64,000 bases of DNA from positions 62,001 to 126,000 of the forward strand of contig NZ_JAUCYU010000013.1 of the NCBI RefSeq assembly GCF_030373445.1, read 5' to 3'. The notes under the pieces are model-generated. The model was not told the DNA's origin. It ran no database searches and saw only the letters and a program-made list of their open reading frames with translations. The DNA is from Roseovarius sp. GTDB taxonomy: Bacteria; Pseudomonadota; Alphaproteobacteria; Rhodobacterales; Rhodobacteraceae. The position numbers and the translations under genes were made by a program. Below are positions 19,437 through 27,563 of the stretch, piece by piece (position 1 is the first letter of the stretch; every line of letters begins with the position of its first letter).

Positions 19437-20078
19437 TCAGTCGAACGCGCTCATCAGCCCCAGCCGCTCGGTCTCGTAATGGGCCGGATCGGTCAGCTGC
19501 TGCCGGATCACCCCGGCCAGGTGATCGGTAATCCGCACCTTCTGGGTCTTCCCGGCCCTCTCGGCCGCCTTCGCGGCCTTGCCGCCGAATCCCTTGAAAT
19601 CGGCCTTCACGAACCTCGGCGCGTTCAGGGCCGCGCCAGTCTCCGGGTCGCGATACTGCATCGTGAACTGCAGCGCATGCACGCCGCCCACGGTGTTCCG
19701 CGTCTTCTCGGTCAGCGCATGGAACCGCGTCACCTCGATGTCCAGCACGACCGGCCGTCCCTCGCCCTCGACCGCGCGCACGCCCTTCAGCATGGCGGCC
19801 TCGACGATGGCCTGAACCTGCGCATGGCGATCGCCCGGCGGGTCTTCGCGCCACACGATATCGCCGCCCGGGTAGAACCGGTTCGCCTCCGACACGTCCA
19901 GCGTCCGCGGCACGCTGACCATGACGGCGGTCACCTTCACCGCTTCCGCCACAGGGGCAACCCGTGGCGTCGCGAAGTCCGCCGGCGCGTTGCGCGTCGC
20001 CGTCTCCATCGGCGCCCCGCCACAGGCCGACAACGCCAAGCTCGCCGTCACGGCCGCGATAATCCCTGATCTTTTCAT
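19437..20078 (-). CDS. DUF6778-like lipoprotein
   Basis: A 213-residue protein with a lipoprotein signal peptide: MKRSG, a hydrophobic stretch and lipobox LSAC, with the modified Cys at about residue 19. The start at 20078 follows a good GGAGGACAGG ribosome site; the track start 20138 is upstream of it. The mature part contains VPRTLDVSEANRFYPGGDIV and VVLDIEVTRFHALTEKTR, which I associate with a Rhodobacterales family annotated DUF6778. Function is unknown; periplasmic, membrane-anchored location is inferred. Confidence 0.8.
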   Translation of the reverse strand: MKRSGIIAAVTASLALSACGGAPMETATRNAPADFATPRVAPVAEAVKVTAVMVSVPRTLDVSEANRFYPGGDIVWREDPPGDRHAQVQAIVEAAMLKGVRAVEGEGRPVVLDIEVTRFHALTEKTRNTVGGVHALQFTMQYRDPETGAALNAPRFVKADFKGFGGKAAKAAERAGKTQKVRITDHLAGVIRQQLTDPAHYETERLGLMSAFD

Positions 20079-20248
20079 CCTGTCCTCCAGTCGGCCGCGT
20101 CCGGGATGTCTCGCCGGTCTCCCCGGTCTTCTCCGCACGCAGGCCTTGCTCGTTTTGCCTGGAATTCAGGATGTCGTTGAAATCGGGCGCATTTGGGACC
20201 AAAGCGGACCTTTACCAAGACCCTGCGCACGTCAAGCGGGTGCCCCGC

Positions 20249-20524
20249 TCAGTCCCGTTCCCGAGACCGCCACCCCCCGCGCCGCCGTGGCTTTGCCGCG
20301 GTCTCCAGCCCCTGCCGCAGCACCGTGGTCATTGGGTGGTCGGGAAACTCCGCCTCCCGCCGCGCAAGATGCGTCTCGATCGCCTCTCGCGTCTCCTGCC
20401 CCTCGGGCAGCGACAGCGCCCAGTCCAGGAAGACCGACCGGCACTCGCCTTCCGTGATCCCCTCGATACGATAGGATTCCCGGATCAGCCCCTTCGGGTC
20501 CAGCGGGTCACGCTCCCTGCTCAT
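20249..20524 (-). CDS. Small conserved-type protein coupled to glnE
   Basis: A 91-residue acidic protein starting MSRERDPLDPKGLIRESYRI. The start at 20524 overlaps the glnE stop (ATGA), so it is translated from the same message; the longer track ORF runs back into glnE. The text GITEGECRSVFLDWALSLPE is followed by a helix and a basic tail (KPRRRGGWRSRERD). No domain is recognised. Its tight coupling suggests a Rhodobacterales-specific gene linked to glnE, but no function can be given. Confidence 0.75.
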   Translation of the reverse strand: MSRERDPLDPKGLIRESYRIEGITEGECRSVFLDWALSLPEGQETREAIETHLARREAEFPDHPMTTVLRQGLETAAKPRRRGGWRSRERD

Positions 20525-23310
20525 GCCTCGTCCTTTCCCTCGTCCGCCAGCGCGGCATCGATGATCTCCGCCGCCCGGCCCGTCGCCTCCACCAGCCGCG
20601 CCTGCACCTCGTCCAGCGTCTCGGCCCCGGTTTCCCGCAGCAGGAAGGCCACCGCCCCCTCGCCAAGGTTCTCCGGATCGAGCGGCTTGTCCGTCAGCAA
20701 TCGCGCCGCCTGCAACACGCACCAGCAAAGCCCATAAGCCTCGGCAAGCGCTGCCCGGTCCGCGTCATCCAGCCAGCCGATTGCGACACAGGCCTGCAAG
20801 CCCGCCGCCACGCTCCGCCCCGGCTCGGCCGCCATCAGCGCCCCGGCCTGCGCCACCAGCTCGATCTCCTGCATCCGGCCCGGGCCCAGCTTGGTGTCCC
20901 ACGCCCCCGCCGGGCTCTTGGCCTCGGCGATCCGCCGCCGCATGTCGGCCACGCCGGGCAACACCCGCTCCCTTGCGCCCTTTTCCGTCAGCAACTCGCA
21001 GCGAAACGCCTCGAAATCCCCGGCCAGCGCCTCCGGCCCCGCAATCACCCGTGCCCGCGTCAGTGCCAGGTGCTCCCACACCCACGCCTCGCCCTTCTGA
21101 TACTCCTGGAAGGACGGCCATCCCGTCGCCACCGGCCCCTGGTTCCCCGAGGGGCGCAACCGCATGTCCACCTCGTAAAGCCGCCCCTCCGCCATCGGCG
21201 CGGTCAGCGCGGTAATCAGCGCCTGCGTCAGCCTTGCATAATAGGTTCGCGACGCCAGGGGCCGCCGCCCGTCGGAACTTTCCTCACCCGCCGCATCGTA
21301 AAGCACGATCAAATCAAGGTCCGACGTCGCGTTCAGCTTCGCCGCCCCCAGCGAGCCCATGCCCAGCACCACCGCGCCCCGCCCCGGCGGCGACCCGTGC
21401 TTGCCCGCAAACTGGTCCACCACCACCGGCCAGAGCGCCCCGATCACCGCCTCGGCCAGCTCGGCATATTGCGTCCCGGCCTCGTCGGCATCGATCAACC
21501 CCCGCAAATGATGCACCCCGATCCGGAAATGCCATTCCTTGCTCCACCGCCGTGCCGCATCCAGCCGCCGCTCGTAATCCTCGTCCGCCTCGAACCGCCC
21601 GACAAGCTCCGCCTCCAGCGCCTCGCGCCCCGGCCACTTGGCAAAGAAATCCCCCGCGATCACCGCGTCGAACACGCCTGCATTGCGCGACAGGTGCGCC
21701 GCCAGCGAGGGCGACGTGCCCGCGATATCCACCAGCAGGTCCACCAGTTGCGGGTTCGCCTCGAAAAGCGAGAAAACCTGCACCCCTGCCGGCAGCCCCT
21801 TCAGGAACCCGTCAAAGGCAAGCAGCGCCTCGTTCGGCTCCACTGATTTCGCCAGCTTCGCCAGCAATTCCGGCTTCAACCGGTTGAAGATCTCCACCGC
21901 CCGGCTCGACCGCAGCGCCGGATAGCTCGGCCACCCGGCGATGATCTCCTGGTCCAGTTCCGCCCCGATCTCCTCGGCAGTTCCCGCATCCTCCGGGGCA
22001 AAGAAGCTCTCGATCGTCTCGTGCACCTCGGTCAGCCGCCGTTCGAGCCCTTCCTCCATCTCCGCCCTATCGCAATCCATGAAGGCCGCCAGCCGCTCAA
22101 ACTCCTCCCCGCTCGTCGGCAGGTCATGGGTCTGCTGGTCCCGCAACATCTGCAACCGGTGCTCCACCTCGCGATGCGCCTGGTAATGCCGTGTCAGCAT
22201 CTCCGCCGCGTCCTTGGGCACCCAGCCCTTCTCCGCCAGCCGTTCCAACCCCTCGACCGTGCCGCGCACCCGCAGGTCCGGGTCCCGCCCCCCGGAAATC
22301 AGCTGCCGCGTCTGGGTGAAGAACTCGATCTCGCGTATTCCGCCCCGCCCCAGCTTCATGTTATGCCCCGGCAGGCTCAGCCGCCCGCCCAGCCCCTTAT
22401 GCTCGCGTATCCGCAGCCGCATGTTATGCGCGTCCTCGATTGCCGCGAAATCCAGGTGCTTGCGCCAGACGAAAGGCTTCAGCGTCGCCAGGAAACTCTC
22501 CCCCGCGCCGATATCCCCCGCACAGGGCCGCGCCTTGATATAGGCCGCCCGCTCCCATGTCCGGCCAAGGCTCTCGTAATAGGTCTCCGCCGCCGCCATC
22601 GCCATGCAGACCGGCGTGACCGACGGATCGGGCCGCAGCCGCAAATCGGTGCGGAAAACGTACCCCTCCGCCGTCTTGTCATTCAGCGTCGCCGCCATCT
22701 TCCGCGTTGCCCGCACGAAGGCCGCCCGCGCATCGTGATAGTCGTCCTTGTCGAACCGGGTCTCGTCGAACAGGCAGATCAGGTCGATATCCGAGCTGTA
22801 GTTCAGCTCTCCCGCCCCCATCTTGCCCATCGCCAGAACGGTCATGCCGCCGGCAACCTCCAGCTCGTCCTCGCCCACCCCCGGCAGCTTGCCGCGCCTG
22901 ATCTCCACGCCAATGGCGGCCCGCAGCGCCACCTGCACCGCCGCATCGGCAAACCCGGTCAAATGCCCCGTCACCTCCTCCAGCGCCCAGACCCCGGCCA
23001 GGTCCGCCAACCCCGTCAAAAGCGCCACACGCCGCTTGGCCTGCCGCAGCCCGTCAGCCACCGTGTCCGGCGCGGCCTCCCTGACCTCCGACAACACCGC
23101 CTTCAGCGCCTCTTCAGGCGCCTCCAGCGCGCCGGGCAGCCATCCCGTTTCCTTCTCGCACAGGGTCCGCAAATACGGGCTGCACCCCGCCGCCCCCTCG
23201 ATCAGCTCTCCCAGTTCGGGCGCCACGTCCGGAAACCGGGCGCGCGTCTCCGCCCCCTGGTCCGGTTCGAAAGGGCGCGGGCAACGGGTCATGCGGTCGG
23301 TAAAACTCAT
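20521..23310 (-). CDS. glnE: Bifunctional glutamine synthetase adenylyltransferase/deadenylyltransferase
   Basis: A 929-residue enzyme that adds AMP to and removes it from glutamine synthetase in response to PII. Two nucleotidyltransferase domains are seen: the N-terminal deadenylylase with VLAMGKMGAGELNYSSDIDL and the C-terminal adenylylase with LGMGSLGAAKLNATSDLDLI, each followed by a helical PII-type domain. The track ORF (to 24048) runs through the intergenic region and opposite ybaK. The family start is ATG 23310 (MSFTDRMTRCPRPFEP); ATG 23292 is an alternative, and neither has a strong ribosome site. Confidence 0.95.
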   Translation of the reverse strand: MSFTDRMTRCPRPFEPDQGAETRARFPDVAPELGELIEGAAGCSPYLRTLCEKETGWLPGALEAPEEALKAVLSEVREAAPDTVADGLRQAKRRVALLTGLADLAGVWALEEVTGHLTGFADAAVQVALRAAIGVEIRRGKLPGVGEDELEVAGGMTVLAMGKMGAGELNYSSDIDLICLFDETRFDKDDYHDARAAFVRATRKMAATLNDKTAEGYVFRTDLRLRPDPSVTPVCMAMAAAETYYESLGRTWERAAYIKARPCAGDIGAGESFLATLKPFVWRKHLDFAAIEDAHNMRLRIREHKGLGGRLSLPGHNMKLGRGGIREIEFFTQTRQLISGGRDPDLRVRGTVEGLERLAEKGWVPKDAAEMLTRHYQAHREVEHRLQMLRDQQTHDLPTSGEEFERLAAFMDCDRAEMEEGLERRLTEVHETIESFFAPEDAGTAEEIGAELDQEIIAGWPSYPALRSSRAVEIFNRLKPELLAKLAKSVEPNEALLAFDGFLKGLPAGVQVFSLFEANPQLVDLLVDIAGTSPSLAAHLSRNAGVFDAVIAGDFFAKWPGREALEAELVGRFEADEDYERRLDAARRWSKEWHFRIGVHHLRGLIDADEAGTQYAELAEAVIGALWPVVVDQFAGKHGSPPGRGAVVLGMGSLGAAKLNATSDLDLIVLYDAAGEESSDGRRPLASRTYYARLTQALITALTAPMAEGRLYEVDMRLRPSGNQGPVATGWPSFQEYQKGEAWVWEHLALTRARVIAGPEALAGDFEAFRCELLTEKGARERVLPGVADMRRRIAEAKSPAGAWDTKLGPGRMQEIELVAQAGALMAAEPGRSVAAGLQACVAIGWLDDADRAALAEAYGLCWCVLQAARLLTDKPLDPENLGEGAVAFLLRETGAETLDEVQARLVEATGRAAEIIDAALADEGKDEA

Positions 23311-23397
23311 GGCGCCAGTGATACAGCGCCGCCGGGTCTGGTCAATGCCGCGCGGCTGATCTATCTCCGCCCCGTCCCCAGACGGAGCGCGCGCCCC

Positions 23398-23865
23398 ATG
23401 TCCAAATCCCTCAAACGCGTCACCCTTGCCCTGCAGGAAGGCGGCGTCGACACCCTGCCCGTCGAGGTGGGCCAGGCCACGACCGCCCAGATGGCCGCCG
23501 ATCTCGTCGGCTGCACCACCGACCAGATCGCCAAGTCGATCATCTTCCGCGGCGAGGAGAGCGGCGCGGCGATCCTCTTCATCACCGCCGGTGGCAACCG
23601 GGTCGACGACGCCAAGGCCAGCGCGCTGGCGGGCGAACCCCTCGGCAAGGCCGACGCCGGCCTCATCCGCACCCAGACCGGCTTTGCCATCGGCGGTGTC
23701 TCGCCCGTGGGCCACCTCACCCGCCCCCGCGCCTTCTTCGACCCGCGCCTCAACGCCTTCGACCAGGTCTGGGCCGCCGCCGGCACCCCGCGCCACGTCT
23801 TCCCCATCGCCCCCGCCGACCTCCTCCGCCTTTCCGGCGCCCAGGAAGCCGATTTCACCGCCTGA
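23398..23865 (+). CDS. YbaK/EbsC family aminoacyl-tRNA editing protein
   Basis: A 155-residue protein of the YbaK/ProX editing family, which hydrolyses mischarged aminoacyl-tRNAs such as Cys-tRNA(Pro) or Ala-tRNA(Pro). The key lysine is in DQIAKSIIFRG, and the GGVSPVGHLTRPRAFFD segment is typical. The start at 23398 is preferred; the long track ORF is a shadow opposite glnE. The gene is divergent from glnE with an 87-base gap. Substrate specificity is not resolved. Confidence 0.9.
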   Translation: MSKSLKRVTLALQEGGVDTLPVEVGQATTAQMAADLVGCTTDQIAKSIIFRGEESGAAILFITAGGNRVDDAKASALAGEPLGKADAGLIRTQTGFAIGGVSPVGHLTRPRAFFDPRLNAFDQVWAAAGTPRHVFPIAPADLLRLSGAQEADFTA

Positions 23866-23895
23866 GCTCCACCGCAATTCAGGCCGAACCCCCAT

Positions 23896-23941
23896 GCTTC
23901 TTCTGGCCAAAAATATCCCGGGGGCTTGGGGGCTGGCCCCC
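23896..23941. repeat. Roseobacter-type intergenic element (copy 3)
   Basis: GCTTCTTCTGGCCAAAAATA followed by TCCCGGGGGCTTGGGGGCTGG, then CCCC. The GGGGGCTGGCCCCC hairpin may end ybaK transcription. It shares its left part with copies at 11433 and 34300. Confidence 0.7.
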
Positions 23942-23977
23942 AATTTGCGCCATAAAAAACAAGCGCAACGCCCAATA

Positions 23978-24054
23978 ATGTAAAAAACATTCACATCACC
24001 CCTTGCAACACGCACCCGCAATCCCGATCTAGGGGATGTGAAAGACATTCACAT
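23978..24054. promoter_or_regulatory. Two near-identical palindromic sites upstream of DUF2852 gene
   Basis: ATGTAAAAAACATTCACAT (23978-23996) and ATGTGAAAGACATTCACAT (24036-24054) match at 17 of 19 bases and start 58 bases apart. The second is a perfect inverted repeat ATGTGAA-N5-TTCACAT. They bracket the likely promoter of the following gene and are much richer in AT than their surroundings, so operators for a dimeric regulator are inferred. The regulator is not identified. Confidence 0.6.
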
Positions 24055-24088
24055 TGAAAAGCAACGCTGACCCGAAAGGACACGCCGA

Positions 24089-24520
24089 ATGACCACCGTC
24101 GCTTCATCCACCCATGCCACCGGACCGATCGGCTGGCTTCACCGGGCCGAGGCCTGGCTGGATGACAAGGGCAAGGGCGCATGGATCGCCGCCATGGTGC
24201 TCGCCTTCATCCTCTTCTGGCCGGTTGGCCTCGCACTCCTCGCCTACATGATCTGGAGCAAGAAAATGACCTGTTCAGTCTCGCAGCGCCGCCACAAGGG
24301 CCATGGCCGCATGAACATCAACCGCTCGACCGGCAACGCCGCCTTCGACGCCTACAAGGCCGACACGCTGGAACGGCTCGAGCGCGAGCAGGACAATTTC
24401 GAAGCCTTCCTGCAGCGTCTCCGCGATGCCCGCGACAAGGCCGAGTTCGACCAGTTCATGGAAGAACGCGCCCGCGCCGCCCAGTCGGACCGCGACGACG
24501 AGACCCCGAAAGAGGCGTAA
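24089..24520 (+). CDS. DUF2852 membrane protein
   Basis: A 143-residue protein. After a short polar N-terminus there is one membrane helix (AWIAAMVLAFILFWPVGLAL) and a hydrophobic continuation, then a charged, probably coiled-coil C-terminal half (FDAYKADTLERLEREQDNFE). This is the layout of the DUF2852 family of alphaproteobacteria. Function is unknown. A CGAAAGGACA ribosome site precedes the ATG. The upstream paired palindromes suggest tight regulation, and a strong hairpin follows the gene. Confidence 0.83.
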   Translation: MTTVASSTHATGPIGWLHRAEAWLDDKGKGAWIAAMVLAFILFWPVGLALLAYMIWSKKMTCSVSQRRHKGHGRMNINRSTGNAAFDAYKADTLERLEREQDNFEAFLQRLRDARDKAEFDQFMEERARAAQSDRDDETPKEA

Positions 24521-24540
24521 CGCGCCTCTCCTCCCCCTGC

Positions 24541-24570
24541 CCGGCCCGGAACTTCCCGGGCCGGTTCCCC
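24541..24570 (+). terminator. Hairpin terminator after the DUF2852 gene
   Basis: CCGGCCCGG-AACTTC-CCGGGCCGG is a perfect 9-bp stem with a 6-base loop, followed by TTCCCC, 21 bases after the stop codon. Confidence 0.65.
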
Positions 24571-24589
24571 GTTGATAGAAGGCAACCAG

Positions 24590-25039
24590 ATGACCGACTA
24601 CACATGGCATACCCCCGACCCGGTGACACAGCCGGAATTCTACGCCGACGTGCCGGTGAAACGGCTGATCGCGTGGGTGGTCGATACGATCCTCGTGGTG
24701 GTCCTCTGCCTGCTCATACTGCCCTTCACGGCCTTCACCGGCATTTTCTTCTTCCCCTTTCTGATGCTGGTGGTGGGCTTCGTCTACCGCGTGCTCACCA
24801 TCGCGGGCGGCTCGGCCACGTGGGGCATGCGCCTCGTCGCCATCGAGTTCCGCACCGCCTCGGGCCAGCGCTTCGACCTGCCCATGGCCTTCCTGCACAC
24901 GCTGGGCTTCTCGCTCTCCTGTGCCTTTTTCCTGGTCCAGATCGCGTCGATGATCTTCATGCTGACCACCCCGCGCGCGCAGGGCATCACCGACCACCTG
25001 CTCGGGACGGTGGCGATCAACCGGCGTGCCGCAACGTAA
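24590..25039 (+). CDS. RDD family membrane protein
   Basis: A 149-residue protein with the RDD domain: a first helix (LIAWVVDTILVVVLCLLILP) that starts close to an Arg/Asp-containing segment, a second helix rich in Phe, then WGMRLVAIEFRTASGQRFDL and a third helix. The ATG at 24590 follows AGAAGG; the track start is a weak TTG at 24572. RDD proteins are small integral membrane proteins of unclear, possibly transport-related function. It forms a monocistronic unit behind the DUF2852 terminator. Confidence 0.85.
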   Translation: MTDYTWHTPDPVTQPEFYADVPVKRLIAWVVDTILVVVLCLLILPFTAFTGIFFFPFLMLVVGFVYRVLTIAGGSATWGMRLVAIEFRTASGQRFDLPMAFLHTLGFSLSCAFFLVQIASMIFMLTTPRAQGITDHLLGTVAINRRAAT

Positions 25040-25121
25040 GGCGCGGCAAGGTTTCGCACTTGGCGCCTGCCGGGTTCGTTGTTATCGTTTCTGTAACAGA
25101 CCGGATGAATAACGAGCCTTC

Positions 25122-25955
25122 ATGCGCCATACGCTACCCATCGCGCCGCAGTTCTACGTGACGGCCCCGCAGCCCTGCCCCTATCTCGAAGGCCGGATGG
25201 AGCGGAAGCTGTTCACCGCCCTCCAGGGCGAATCGGCCCAGCGTCTCAATGACAGCCTGTCCAAGCAGGGCTTCCGCCGCTCGCAGAACGTGCTCTACCG
25301 GCCCTCCTGCGCCGATTGCGCGGCGTGCCTCTCGGCCCGCATCAACGTGGCCGAGTTCACGCCGTCGAAAAGCCAGAAGCGCACGCTCAACCGCAACCGC
25401 CATCTCGAACGCCGCGCGACCTCGGCCTGGGCCACCGAAGAACAGTACGAGCTCTTCCGCCGCTACCTCGAAACCCGCCACGCCCAGGGCGGCATGGCCG
25501 ACATGGACGCCTTCGAATTCGCCGCCATGATCGAGGAAACCCCGATCCGCACCCGCGTCGTCGAATATGCCGACAGCGAGACGGGCGAACTGGTGGCCGT
25601 CTGCCTGACCGACGTGCTCGATGACGGGGTCAGCATGGTCTACTCCTTCTACGAGCCCGACCTGCCGCGCCAGTCGCTCGGCACCTACATCATCCTCGAC
25701 CATATCGACATCGCCCGCGAGGCGGGGCTGCCCAATGTCTATCTCGGCTACTGGGTGCCCGGCAGCGCCAAGATGGGCTACAAGGCCGCCTTCTCCGGGC
25801 TCGAGGTCTATTCCTCCGGCGAATGGCAGAAGATGCGCGACCCGGCGGATTACCATTCCAAGCGCCACCCCCTCTCGAACGATCCCATCGCCGAGCAGGT
25901 GGCCAACATCTCCCTTCCCGACAGCCGCCCCCTCCGCGGGCCGCAGCGGGGCTGA
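25122..25955 (+). CDS. bpt: Aspartate/glutamate leucyltransferase (arginyl-tRNA-protein transferase family)
   Basis: A 277-residue enzyme of the N-end rule pathway that transfers Leu (Bpt type) from aminoacyl-tRNA to N-terminal Asp or Glu of proteins, marking them for ClpAP degradation. The N-terminal cysteine cluster is [13 protein letters not shown], followed by [15 protein letters not shown] and later [19 protein letters not shown]. Length fits bacterial members. The family assignment is firm; Leu rather than Arg as the donated residue is inferred from the bacterial lineage. Confidence 0.93.
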   Translation: MRHTLPIAPQFYVTAPQPCPYLEGRMERKLFTALQGESAQRLNDSLSKQGFRRSQNVLYRPSCADCAACLSARINVAEFTPSKSQKRTLNRNRHLERRATSAWATEEQYELFRRYLETRHAQGGMADMDAFEFAAMIEETPIRTRVVEYADSETGELVAVCLTDVLDDGVSMVYSFYEPDLPRQSLGTYIILDHIDIAREAGLPNVYLGYWVPGSAKMGYKAAFSGLEVYSSGEWQKMRDPADYHSKRHPLSNDPIAEQVANISLPDSRPLRGPQRG

Positions 25956-25961
25956 CGGCCC

Positions 25962-27143
25962 CTAGCCGTCGCCCCCGCAAAAAGAAATCACCGCCTGCAT
26001 CAGCTTCTCCCAGCCCTCCTCCTGCGGCAGCGGCACGTGGTTGCGCGTGTCCAGCATCATCAGCCGCGCATCGGGCAGCCTGGCGGCCATCTTCTGGCTC
26101 TGGCTGAACGGGTGGATCGCGTCGTCCCGCGCATGGGCCAGCAACACCGGCGCCCGGACATGGACCAGGTCCTCCTCGACCACCAGCCGGTCCACCGCCT
26201 GCCTGAGCAGCGCGGCACTCTCGGCCGAGACCGACTGCTGCTGGATGCGCACGATGCTTTGCACCTGCTCCGGCGTGGCATCCGGCATGAACAGCGCCGT
26301 GAACGCGTTCAGAAACGCCGACCCCTCGCGCCCCCAGCCCGCGCGAATGAGCCCGAGGATCGTCTCCTCGTCCACCTCCCCCGGCGCCGCCTCGCGGTAA
26401 ACCCGGCCCACCGAATAGCCGCCGTAAAGCGCCATCCGGCTGATCCGCTCGGGATGCTTCGCCGCGAACCTGAGCGCCACCGGCACCGCCTGCGACGCCG
26501 CAAAGATCGCCACCCGCTCCAGCCCGTTGGCCTCGACCACCGCCGCGAGGTCGTCGGCAAAGGCATCGAGCGACAGGTTGTCCGTCGCGCGGCTCGACAA
26601 CCCCGTTCCCCGCTGGTCATACCGGTAAAGCGTGAAATGCTCCCCCAGCCGCGCCATCAGCGGCTGCCAGACCGGGCAGTCCCAGTCGAGCTCCAGGTGC
26701 GACAGCCAGTGTCCCACCCTGACCAGCGGCGGCCCTGTCCCGTGATGCGCATGGGCGATCACCTCGCCATCCGCCGAGGTCGCATACCGGATCGTCGGCG
26801 CCGCCACGGGCCGGGACGGCGCAGCCGCCGCGCCTTCGACCGCCACCGGCGCCACCATCTGGAACCCCCGCTTCGGCACCGTCCGGATCACCCGCTGCGC
26901 CGTTCCGTCATCCCCCACCGCCTTGCGCGCCGCGTTGATCCGCGCGCTGATCGTGGCATCCGACACGTTCAGCCCCTTCCAGACCGTCGCCACCAGCTCA
27001 TCCTTGCTCACCACCGCCCCGCCCGACCCGGCCATCATGGCCAGCAGCGCAAACACCTGCGGCTCCACGTGAACCGGCACGCCATCACGGCAAAGCTCGT
27101 GGCGCCCGGTATCCAGTGTGCACTCCGCGAAACGATGGATCAT
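25962..27143 (-). CDS. Winged-helix DNA-binding domain fused to alpha/beta hydrolase
   Basis: A 393-residue protein. The ATG at 27143 (MIHRFAECTLDTGRHEL) is the natural start of an OmpR/ToxR-type winged-helix domain (about residues 1-98, with VVSKDELVATVWKGLNVSDA and RTVPKRGFQMV). After a linker rich in Ala and Pro comes an alpha/beta-hydrolase domain (about 115-390). The nucleophile elbow reads FAASQAV, not GxSxG, and acid and His candidates are in HARDDAIHP and TRNHVPLP. It is probably a regulator that uses the hydrolase fold as a ligand sensor. It is divergent from a tiny gene. Confidence 0.85.
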   Translation of the reverse strand: MIHRFAECTLDTGRHELCRDGVPVHVEPQVFALLAMMAGSGGAVVSKDELVATVWKGLNVSDATISARINAARKAVGDDGTAQRVIRTVPKRGFQMVAPVAVEGAAAAPSRPVAAPTIRYATSADGEVIAHAHHGTGPPLVRVGHWLSHLELDWDCPVWQPLMARLGEHFTLYRYDQRGTGLSSRATDNLSLDAFADDLAAVVEANGLERVAIFAASQAVPVALRFAAKHPERISRMALYGGYSVGRVYREAAPGEVDEETILGLIRAGWGREGSAFLNAFTALFMPDATPEQVQSIVRIQQQSVSAESAALLRQAVDRLVVEEDLVHVRAPVLLAHARDDAIHPFSQSQKMAARLPDARLMMLDTRNHVPLPQEEGWEKLMQAVISFCGGDG

Positions 27144-27299
27144 GCGCTTAGGATAACGGCCCTTCACGCCGCCCGCGCAACAAAAATCCACCGGCTTCGG
27201 CATATCGCAAGGAAAGCACAAGCCTTTCGCAAGACCCTCTTCAAGCGGGACCTACCGATCCGTGCTCACATGGTCCCAGGCAACGGAAGGACCGAGACC

Positions 27300-27467
27300 A
27301 TGACCACCGAGATCAAGACCCGCCGCGACGGCTCCATCGACACCGCGCATTACATGCAGATCGGCCGGCGGATGCGCAGCGAACAGGCCATGACCCTGCT
27401 CACCGGCGGCACCCGGAACGAGGAACGCCCCCGCCGCAAGGCAAGGGCGCTCTTCAGCTTTCTCTGA
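27300..27467 (+). CDS. Small basic protein, divergent from the hydrolase-type regulator
   Basis: A 55-residue protein starting at ATG 27300 after a GGAAGG site; it is the tail of a much longer shadow ORF in the track. The sequence contains DGSIDTAHYMQIGRRMRSEQ and a basic end (RPRRKARALFSFL). It looks like the short basic proteins common in Rhodobacteraceae, but no function is known. The 156-base divergent region suggests that the adjacent regulator may control it. The gene ends before a very strong terminator. Confidence 0.65.
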   Translation: MTTEIKTRRDGSIDTAHYMQIGRRMRSEQAMTLLTGGTRNEERPRRKARALFSFL

Positions 27468-27510
27468 AACACCCGACACGGGGGCCGAACGCCATACGCG
27501 CTGCGGCCCC

Positions 27511-27563
27511 GCGCCCCGGCCGCCGGAAAACACCTGTTTCCGCGGCGGCCGGGGCGCCCTTTG
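27511..27563. terminator. Strong bidirectional terminator
   Basis: Perfect arms GCGCCCCGGCCGCC (27511-27524) and GGCGGCCGGGGCGC (27544-27557) with an inner GGAAA/TTTCC stem, then CCTTT. It separates the small plus-strand gene from the end of dctM. Confidence 0.85.

Noticed and set aside
23978-24054. PpsR/CrtJ-type sites (TGT-N12-ACA)
   Set aside because: The spacing here is N11, and no photosynthesis genes are present.
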